The translations under genes and the position numbers were made by a program. DNA of 62,209 nucleotides from Oscillospiraceae bacterium (GTDB taxonomy: Bacteria; Bacillota; Clostridia; Oscillospirales; Oscillospiraceae): positions 1-62,209 of the forward strand of contig CADBYZ010000024.1 in the NCBI GenBank assembly GCA_902799075.1, written 5' to 3'. Under the pieces are notes generated by a model. It was not told the DNA's origin. It saw only the letters and a list, made by a program, of their open reading frames with translations, and made no database searches. Of the stretch, positions 53,219 through 60,610 are shown piece after piece (position 1 is the first letter of the stretch; each line of letters opens with the position of its first letter).

Positions 53219-56200
53219 ATGAAACGCATACAATACAGCCCGGGCAGAAGGAGCGAAGGCAGAGCCGGTAAGGCATGTATGAGCCTGGTGCTGCTTTTCG
53301 TACTGATGCTGCAGCTTGGCTGCGCCGCGCTGGCTGATGGCAGCGGTATCAACGCGGATCGCCATATCTCCGTGGATTTTGCAAACCGGACAGAGGGTTA
53401 TTCTGCGGTGCTCTACAACAACACCAACGGGCTTCCCACCTCCGAGGCCAACGCCATCGTCGAGACCAGCGACGGCTTTATCTGGATCGGCAGCTATGCA
53501 GGCCTGATTCGTTACGACGGCAATACCTTTGAGCGTCTTGACTCCACCACGGGCGTCGCCAGCGTGGTGAGTCTGTTTGTGGACAGCCGGAATCGCCTAT
53601 GGATCGGCACAAATGACAGCGGCGCCGTAGTCATGGATCGGGGCGAATTTCGCATGTGGGGCAAGGCGGACGGTCTGAAATCCGCTTCCGTTCGGGCCAT
53701 TACGGAAGATGAGAAGGGTCTGATCTATATTGCCACTACCCAGGGCATCGCGGTGATCGACACGGAGATGAATCTGAGAATGCTGGATGATCCGCGTATC
53801 GGTGAAGCCAATATACGCGATCTCCGTGTGGGAAGTGACGGGCTGATCTATGGTCTGAACCAGAAGGGCGCCATCTTTACCATGAAGGACGAAGAAGTTG
53901 TCTTCTTCCTCACTCCGGAAGAAATCCGCGTAAAGGGCGTCATCGGCTTTCTGCCCGATCCGGAGCAGCCCGGAAACCTGTATCTTGGGACGGAGAGTCC
54001 CCTGGTCTATTACGGCAGTCTCGAAGACAACTTTGCTTCCATGACCACCACGGACATCGCGCCGCTGAACTATGTGGAACATTTTGAGTACTTCGAGGGC
54101 AATATCTGGATCTGCGCGGGAAACGGTATCGGGGTGATCGACAGCAGCGGTTTTCATAAGCTGGAAAACCTGCCCATGGACAACTCCATCGCCCACGTCA
54201 TGCCGGACTACGAAGGGAATCTGTGGTTCACCTCCACGCGCCAGGGCGTCATGAAGATCGTGCCCAACCAGTTCTCCGACGTCTATGAGCGCTATCATCT
54301 TTCCTCCGCCGTGGTCAATTCCACCTGCATGTACGGCGATCAGCTCTTCGTCGCCACCGACACGGGGCTTACCGTGATTGACAGGGACGGGCTTGTCCCG
54401 ACTGTCCCGCTGAAAGAAGCAGTCACCGCCTCCGGAGAAGAGCTGCATGCGACAGATCTTCTCAAGCTGCTGGAGGGCTGCCGTATCCGCTCCATCATCC
54501 GGGACAGTAAAGACCGGCTCTGGATTTCTACCTGGCGCAAGTACGGTCTGCTGCGATTTGACAACGGCGTTTTAACAAGCTTCAATATGTCCGAGGGGCT
54601 TTTCTCCGACAGCCTGCGCGCCGTATACGAACGGCAGGACGGCTCGATCCTCGTTGTCAATACCGGCGGTGTGAATGTGATTGAGGGGGATCGGGTAACG
54701 GCGTCCTACGGCGAGGCGGACGGCATTGCCAACACGGATATTCTCACGGCGGTCGAGGCCGGAAACGGCGATTTTGTTCTCGGCACAGACGGCGGCGGTA
54801 TCTACATCATCGGCAGTGAGGGCGTCCGGCACATCGGTGTGGAGGACGGACTGAGCTCCGACGTCGTGATGCGTCTGAAATATGACCGGGCACGGGATCT
54901 GATCTGGATCGTCACCAGCAACTCCATCGGCTGGCTGACCGCCGACTACCGGGTCAACATCATCCGCAAATTCCCCTACTCCAACAACTTTGACATGTAC
55001 GAAAACAACATAGGTGAAATGTGGATACTCAGCAGCAACGGTATCTATGTTGTGTCGACCGACATTCTTCTTGAAAACGGTGAAGTTCAGCCTGTGTTCT
55101 ATGGCCTTGGCAACGGTCTCCCCTGCATCACCACCGCGAACTCTTACAGCGAACTGACCCCCGACGGCAATCTCTACATTGCAGGCACCACGGGCGTCGC
55201 GAAGGTCAACATCGACAAGCCCGCCGAAAACGTCAGCATTCTGAAGGCGGCGGTACCCTATGTGGATGCGGACGGCAAGCGGATCTATCCCGACGAGGAC
55301 GGGCGTTTTACCATCGGCCCCAAGGTGAAGAAGCTGACCGTATACAGCCATGTATTTAACTATTCCCTGATGGAGCCGCAGGTGACGTATCATCTGGAGG
55401 GCTTTGACCAGACCAGGTCGACCGTCAACCGCAAGGATCTGGTACCGGTGGACTACACCAATCTGCGCGGCGGCACCTACAGCTTTGTGATGGAGCTCCA
55501 CGACTCCATGGGGCACGGCAATAAAGAGCTGTCCGTTGAGATCGTCAAGGAAAAGGCCTTCTATGAGCAGCCGTGGTTCTATGTTGTGGCGGGCTTTGCC
55601 TCTCTGCTGATTCTTGCGCTGGGGGTGCGCTTCTATGTCCGCGGGAAGACCCGCGCGCTGGAAAAGAAGAACCAGGAGACCATGGCCTTCGTCGGCGGCA
55701 TTACGGAAGCCTTTGCCAAGGTCATCGACATGAAGGACCGCTACACCAACGGCCACTCCTCCCGCGTGGCGAAGTACACCGCCATGCTCGCAAAGGAGCT
55801 GGGGTATGACGATGAAACCGTGGAAAAGTATTACCGCATCGCGCTTTTGCACGACATCGGCAAGATCGGTGTGCCGCCGGAGGTTCTGAACAAGCCCGGC
55901 AAGCTCACGGACGAGGAGTTTGGGATCATCAAATCCCACACGTCAAAGGGCTATGACGCGCTCAAGGAGATCACCATCATGCCGGAGCTGGCCATCGGCG
56001 CCCAGGCCCACCACGAGCGCCCTGACGGCAGGGGCTACCCCAACCGCTCAGATCATCGCGGTGGCGGACTGCTTCGACGCCATGTACTCCAACCGCCCCT
56101 ACCGCAGCCGCATGAATTTCGACAAGGTCGTCTCCATCATCAAGGAGGTTTCCGGCACACAGCTTACCCCCGATGTGGTGGATGCCTTCCTGCGTCTGGT

Positions 56201-56329
56201 GGACAAAGGCGAGCTGCGCGACCCCGACGATCACGGCGGCGGCAGCGTGGAGGAAGTAGACAATATCCGGAAATAGAAATCGTCCGTCGCAATCCCGTCA
56301 CGAAAATCCGACAAATCTTTTCCCGGTGA
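53219..56329 (+). CDS. Beta-propeller sensor with Y_Y_Y domain and HD-GYP output, frameshifted near the end
   Basis: A signal-anchored sensor. A hydrophobic N-terminus (about residues 20-40) leads to a long extracellular two-component-type propeller (repeats such as TSDGFIWIGSYAGLIRYDGN and DSRNRLWIGTNDSGAVV, to about 660), a Y_Y_Y domain (about 690-777), one membrane helix (WFYVVAGFASLLILALGVRF) and an HD-GYP phosphodiesterase domain: NGHSSRVAKYTAML, IALLHDIGKIGVPPE and AHHERPDGRGYPN. After GYPN at 56042 the frame shifts: the expected AQIIAVADCFDAMYSNRPYR continues in another frame ending at 56276. About ten residues (about 29 nt) are missing at the break. As written, the metal-binding residues remain and the last helices are lost. 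It would degrade cyclic di-GMP in response to an outside ligand. Confidence 0.88.
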   Translation: MKRIQYSPGRRSEGRAGKACMSLVLLFVLMLQLGCAALADGSGINADRHISVDFANRTEGYSAVLYNNTNGLPTSEANAIVETSDGFIWIGSYAGLIRYDGNTFERLDSTTGVASVVSLFVDSRNRLWIGTNDSGAVVMDRGEFRMWGKADGLKSASVRAITEDEKGLIYIATTQGIAVIDTEMNLRMLDDPRIGEANIRDLRVGSDGLIYGLNQKGAIFTMKDEEVVFFLTPEEIRVKGVIGFLPDPEQPGNLYLGTESPLVYYGSLEDNFASMTTTDIAPLNYVEHFEYFEGNIWICAGNGIGVIDSSGFHKLENLPMDNSIAHVMPDYEGNLWFTSTRQGVMKIVPNQFSDVYERYHLSSAVVNSTCMYGDQLFVATDTGLTVIDRDGLVPTVPLKEAVTASGEELHATDLLKLLEGCRIRSIIRDSKDRLWISTWRKYGLLRFDNGVLTSFNMSEGLFSDSLRAVYERQDGSILVVNTGGVNVIEGDRVTASYGEADGIANTDILTAVEAGNGDFVLGTDGGGIYIIGSEGVRHIGVEDGLSSDVVMRLKYDRARDLIWIVTSNSIGWLTADYRVNIIRKFPYSNNFDMYENNIGEMWILSSNGIYVVSTDILLENGEVQPVFYGLGNGLPCITTANSYSELTPDGNLYIAGTTGVAKVNIDKPAENVSILKAAVPYVDADGKRIYPDEDGRFTIGPKVKKLTVYSHVFNYSLMEPQVTYHLEGFDQTRSTVNRKDLVPVDYTNLRGGTYSFVMELHDSMGHGNKELSVEIVKEKAFYEQPWFYVVAGFASLLILALGVRFYVRGKTRALEKKNQETMAFVGGITEAFAKVIDMKDRYTNGHSSRVAKYTAMLAKELGYDDETVEKYYRIALLHDIGKIGVPPEVLNKPGKLTDEEFGIIKSHTSKGYDALKEITIMPELAIGAQAHHERPDGRGYPNRSDHRGGGLLRRHVLQPPLPQPHEFRQGRLHHQGGFRHTAYPRCGGCLPASGGQRRAARPRRSRRRQRGGSRQYPEIEIVRRNPVTKIRQIFSR

Positions 56330-56418
56330 ACAGTACACCGGCCGGGTCCCCCTGGACCCGGCCGGTGCTTTTGTTTTGCGTTGCTATGCGTTTTCGGCAA
56401 TGCCGCGCGGGAGCACGG

Positions 56419-59085
56419 TCACGCTTCGTCTTCCGCTTCGTCTTCCGCTTCGTCTTCCGATTCGTTTTCCGATTCGTCTTCCTGCTCCTGCTGCGCGTGC
56501 TTGCGGCTCATGTTCAGCACGCTCCCGACATGGCTGTTGTTGAGGATCACGACATTTCCCTCCTCGTCGGTGATCTCCGTGGTGCGGATGCCCATATCCG
56601 TGACATCTCCCGTGACGCCGGAGACGCTCACATGGTCGCCCACATGGATGGAGCCCTCCAGCATCATGAAGAAGCCCGCGAGCAGGTCGGAGGCCATGCT
56701 CTGGGCGCCCATGCCGACGGCAATGGAGAGGACACCGGCCGAGGCCAGCAGCGTCTTGGTGTTCACGCCGAACATGGACAGGATGCAGAAGAGGAGAAAG
56801 ATGCACGTGCTGTAGCAGATGACGCTGTCGATGAGTCTGGTGATGGTCCTGGAGCGCTTGTTGAGACGGCTTTCCACAATCTTCAGCATTGCCCGTGCGA
56901 AAGACACGACGCACAGGGTACCGGCTACGATGAGTGTCGCCGCCCAGACGGAAAACAGATGGACGCCCCTGGCCCACTTTCCGTCGAAGATGAAGGTGAA
57001 GGCGGGCCACATGGCTCCCGCGGAGAGTATCGCCGTGTACACGGCCAGCAGCGACAGGAAAATCACATAGCCGTTTGCGAAAACCATCAGCGAATTATTC
57101 CTGCCGGGCTGACTTGCCAGCTTCGCGCGGATATCTTCGACAAGCCGGGCGCACAGCACACCGGCCCCCAACAGGTAGACAAGCAGCAGGGCCAGCACCC
57201 CCACGATCAGCCGCCCAGTGATGACGCGCACCTCACGGTCCGGATTGGAGGGAACGATGTATATGAGACTCTTGCCGGCGTTCGAGCTGCCGGAGATATA
57301 CACGTTCTTGCCGTTATATGTTGAAAAGCCCTCAAACCCGGTCCCCGGCTCATAGCTGGGCAGATGGTCTGCCACCCGCTGGCCGATCATCTTTGTTTCG
57401 GTGTGCGCGAGGAAGCGGCCCTGGGCATCGTCGGCGACGGCGGCGGCATGCCCGTTCTGCACAACGAAGCCGTTGACCGCGCTTTCGATGCTCTCTCCGT
57501 CAAGCTCGCTCTGCAGGGTCTGCGCATCAAAGACCGACAGCAGGAAGCCGTCCGGCTGCCCCTCGGCGTCTTTCAGGAGGATCGCCGCGCCGAGCTGGGG
57601 CTGCCCGGTATAGGGGTCGGCAGCCGGTCCCGCCAGCGCGGAGGGGTAGCCCAGCAGCACCGGGCGGTAGTCCTCGCTGAGGTTTCCGCCCACGGCAAAG
57701 CCGGTGTAGCTGTTGCTGGCGGCAAGCTCGCGCCCGCTTCGGTCAAAGAGCATGAGGTACTCCGTCCCGGCAAGCTCGTTGAGCTCGGCAAGGCCGCCGT
57801 GGGTCAGGTATTCCGGGTGCCGCGTCACGAAATCCGCCAGGGTCTGCGCGCGCGTGCGGTATATCTCCGAATAGGTCTGGCGGATCAGCTCTCCCTGCTG
57901 CTCGTGCCAGTCGATCTCATATTGAACGGTCTCCCGTTTCGCCGTGGCGACCATGGCATTGATGGAGCGGTTTTCCAGCATCATCAGCATCACGGAGAAA
58001 AGGCCCGTGACGATCAGCACCGAGATCATGCCCGGCATGAGCGTCCGGATCACCCGTTTCCGGAAGGCCGCGCCCCGGCTCTTGTCGGGCGTCTCCTTCG
58101 CCAGACGGCGAAATACATAGATCTGGAACAGGATCATGCCCAGGGCGATGATGACCGCAAGGGTCCTGGCAGTGTACTTGCCCGAATGCTCTAAGGTGTC
58201 GAAGCTGTCCATCAGCATAACGTCGGCATCCAGCTCCTGGTAGTGGAGCAGTACGGCCAGGCAGCGGCTGCCAAGCAGCTTGATCTCCTTGCCGAGAGGA
58301 ACGCCTCCCCTGTTTCGGAAGCTGCCGCTGTCATCAAAGACGCGATCCAGCTCGTCGATGAACTGCGCGGTCTCCTCCGGGGACAGGCCGTCCTGGGGAT
58401 AATACGCGATGGTTCCGTCGCCCGTTCTGACCGCGGCACCGCCATCCGTCCCGGACAGCGTGCGCTTGAGTATGTCGGGCCAGTCGCCGAGGGAGTGGTA
58501 CAGCTCCACCAGCGCCGGGCACGGGAACGCGAAGACCAGGCTCTGCTGCGTCGAGGCGAGGGGCTGCATCACAAGGAAGCTGCCTTCCTGCTTCTCCGTC
58601 GGCTCCACGTTTTGAGACAGGGACGGATAGAGCGTCAGCGCAGGCTTGCCTGCCTCGATGCTCTCGAAATACTCCCGAAGGGATTCCTCCAGCTCTGCGG
58701 GGCCGGCAGCGGCAAGGAGCTGTCCGCGTCCGTCGATCAGGTAAACGCCCGCGGCGGAAACCGTGCCGCGCGTAAGCTCCAGCCTCTCGGCGTCAGCAAG
58801 GGCGTCCTCTTCCGCGTACAGCTTCGCTCCCAGCTCACTGCGCTTCAGCGAGTCGCTTTCATATACCCGCATGCGCGTTTCAAATTCCTGCTCGCGTTTT
58901 TCCACGATCTTCGGAACTTCCATGATAAGCTGGTCCAGCATCTTCTGTCCGCTGTAATAGCTCAGCACGAACACCGTAAGAAACACGATCACCGCGATGA
59001 TCAGAAAGGCAATCACGGTAAAGCCGATCAGCTTTATCCCGCTTTTTTCCCGCAGCGGGACTTTGATCTTTTCTATTGGATTCAT
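56419..59085 (-). CDS. Very large MscS-family membrane protein with sensor-like domains and acidic repeat tail
   Basis: An 888-residue protein. A first membrane helix (LIGFTVIAFLIIAVIVFLTV) is followed by about 250 extracellular residues, two further helices, a second extracellular part of about 240 residues with a Cache/PAS-like look (LMLFDRSGRELAASNSYTGF), then four helices and the MscS pore and beta domain: LLASAGVLSIAVGMGAQSMA and GSIHVGDHVSVSGVTGDVTD. The C-terminal alpha/beta cage domain of MscS is missing; instead there are about 27 residues ending in an acidic repeat (EDEAEDEAEDEA) encoded by a 12-bp tandem repeat. The ATG at 59085 follows AGGAG. It is convergent with the HD-GYP sensor gene. 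Role: possibly a ligand-gated or tension-gated channel. Confidence 0.85.
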   Translation of the reverse strand: MNPIEKIKVPLREKSGIKLIGFTVIAFLIIAVIVFLTVFVLSYYSGQKMLDQLIMEVPKIVEKREQEFETRMRVYESDSLKRSELGAKLYAEEDALADAERLELTRGTVSAAGVYLIDGRGQLLAAAGPAELEESLREYFESIEAGKPALTLYPSLSQNVEPTEKQEGSFLVMQPLASTQQSLVFAFPCPALVELYHSLGDWPDILKRTLSGTDGGAAVRTGDGTIAYYPQDGLSPEETAQFIDELDRVFDDSGSFRNRGGVPLGKEIKLLGSRCLAVLLHYQELDADVMLMDSFDTLEHSGKYTARTLAVIIALGMILFQIYVFRRLAKETPDKSRGAAFRKRVIRTLMPGMISVLIVTGLFSVMLMMLENRSINAMVATAKRETVQYEIDWHEQQGELIRQTYSEIYRTRAQTLADFVTRHPEYLTHGGLAELNELAGTEYLMLFDRSGRELAASNSYTGFAVGGNLSEDYRPVLLGYPSALAGPAADPYTGQPQLGAAILLKDAEGQPDGFLLSVFDAQTLQSELDGESIESAVNGFVVQNGHAAAVADDAQGRFLAHTETKMIGQRVADHLPSYEPGTGFEGFSTYNGKNVYISGSSNAGKSLIYIVPSNPDREVRVITGRLIVGVLALLLVYLLGAGVLCARLVEDIRAKLASQPGRNNSLMVFANGYVIFLSLLAVYTAILSAGAMWPAFTFIFDGKWARGVHLFSVWAATLIVAGTLCVVSFARAMLKIVESRLNKRSRTITRLIDSVICYSTCIFLLFCILSMFGVNTKTLLASAGVLSIAVGMGAQSMASDLLAGFFMMLEGSIHVGDHVSVSGVTGDVTDMGIRTTEITDEEGNVVILNNSHVGSVLNMSRKHAQQEQEDESENESEDEAEDEAEDEA
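56422..56481. repeat. 12-bp tandem repeat coding the acidic tail
   Basis: Five units of CGCTTCGTCTTC, the first three identical and the last two with CGATTCGTTTTC and CGATTCGTCTTC. On the minus strand they encode E-D-E-A or E-(N/D)-E-S repeats at the C-terminus of the MscS-like protein. Such in-frame repeats are prone to copy-number change. Confidence 0.9.
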
Positions 59086-59358
59086 AGTCATTCTCCTGTA
59101 TAAGCCTGTATCAATGGAATACCGTCACCCCGGCCGCGGGCTGGGCTTCCCAAAGAGGAATTTTAATTAATAATAGTATGATTCTTCCCATCCGTCAAGG
59201 GGCGAACGCGCCCGGAAACCATATCCTTAAAATGATAAAATGTCCTTGACAAGGCGTGCAATTCAAAGTAAGCTTGCATCAACTGCTGAAACTGCGCAAA
59301 AGACATGCAGGGCGCAGACCCGCCGCACGGCAGGGCAGAAATGACAGGAGGAAAAAAT

Positions 59359-60453
59359 ATGTCAGCTTTCACCTTAATTGTAATCTTGTGCGTTCTGATG
59401 ATCATCGGGGGCTTCTTCCTGATGTCCGCACCGTTCGAAACCTTTATCAGCACAGGCCATCTTATCATCACGCTGTTTTTTATTGTGGGCCTCGTCGGCG
59501 TCATTCGCGGCATCCGCGCAAAGCGCTATGACAAGGGGTTCTTCCTTTCGATTCTCAGCCTGGTCCTGGGCCTCGTCGGCCTGTTCGTACCCGGCGCTGC
59601 CGAAATGAACAATTACGTTCTGCTCTATATGGCGGCGTGCTGGTTCTTCCTCCACGGTATTCTGACCATTGTCGGCGCCGTTGAGAGCAAAAAGAAAGGC
59701 ACAGATGTCGGCTGGATAATTCTGGGCGTCGTGCTGGGTCTGCTGGAGATCGTTATGGCCTGCTACTCCGTTGCCCATCCCTCTGTGCTCGCCGTCAGCC
59801 TCGGCATGCTCATCGGCTTCTACTTTGTTGAGACCGGCGTCAACATGCTCATCGTCTCAACCGCCACCTGCGAAGGCGGCAACAGCATGACCGTCCTGTA
59901 TACCGTCATGGGCATTCTGACGATCATCAGCGGCATCTGCATGCTCTTCACCCCGCTGCTGACCTTCCTGAGCGTCGGGTACTGCATCATCATTCTGTTC
60001 TTCCTCAACGGCATTCTCGGCATCGTCCTGGCAATCGCCACCAAGCGCTACGGCAAGGAGTTCTGGTTTGCGATCGCCAGCCTGATCTTCGGCATTATCG
60101 GCCTCACGGTTCCCGGCGTGGCGGAGATGAACAACTCCATCCTGCTCTATTTGGCCTCCGCCTGGTTCCTTATCCACGGTATCCTGACCATTGTAGACAC
60201 CATTGAGCTCAAGAAGAACGGCGCCGAATCCCGCGTCGTGGTGACCGGCATCATTCTGGGCGTGCTGGAACTGGTCATCGCCGTCTACTCTGTGATGCAT
60301 CCCTCGGTGCTCGCCGTCAGCCTGGGCATCCTGATCGGCCTCTACTTTATCGAGTCCGGCGTCGATATGATCTATATCGGCAGCACCTTTGCGAAGGCCG
60401 TGGCCGTCGGTCGCGTCGCAAAACGCGTCAATACCGTAGTCAACCGTAAATAA
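59359..60453 (+). CDS. Duplicated DUF308-type membrane protein
   Basis: A 364-residue membrane protein of two homologous halves. Residues 1-180 and 185-350 both carry a block with LFVPGAAEMNNYVLLYMAAC or LTVPGVAEMNNSILLYLASA, then FLHGILTIV or LIHGILTIV, and HPSVLAVSLGMLIGFYFVET or HPSVLAVSLGILIGLYFIES. The short-helix pattern matches the HdeD/DUF308 family of six-helix proteins. Function is unknown; E. coli HdeD is linked to acid stress. The ATG follows AGGAGG. It is followed 157 bp later by the carboxylesterase gene. Confidence 0.88.
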   Translation: MSAFTLIVILCVLMIIGGFFLMSAPFETFISTGHLIITLFFIVGLVGVIRGIRAKRYDKGFFLSILSLVLGLVGLFVPGAAEMNNYVLLYMAACWFFLHGILTIVGAVESKKKGTDVGWIILGVVLGLLEIVMACYSVAHPSVLAVSLGMLIGFYFVETGVNMLIVSTATCEGGNSMTVLYTVMGILTIISGICMLFTPLLTFLSVGYCIIILFFLNGILGIVLAIATKRYGKEFWFAIASLIFGIIGLTVPGVAEMNNSILLYLASAWFLIHGILTIVDTIELKKNGAESRVVVTGIILGVLELVIAVYSVMHPSVLAVSLGILIGLYFIESGVDMIYIGSTFAKAVAVGRVAKRVNTVVNRK

Positions 60454-60610
60454 AACAGCACTCTCTCATGACCGGGAAGCAAGCTCCCTGACCCGGTAAC
60501 ATACTGCTCGCCTGGCATCAGCGCAGGTCCGCTCATGCCAGGCGTTTTGAAAACTCTGAGCGGAGCGCCGGCGTTTTTTCTCACCCTATCGACTTTACGG
60601 AGAGGTAATA

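Noticed and set aside
53219..56276. Programmed translational frameshift or bypass in the HD-GYP gene
   Set aside because: Bypassing or frameshifting would leave extra or slippery sequence; here residues are missing and no slippery heptamer is visible at the break.
56422..56481. CRISPR-like array
   Set aside because: The repeats are contiguous 12-bp units without spacers and lie in a coding frame.
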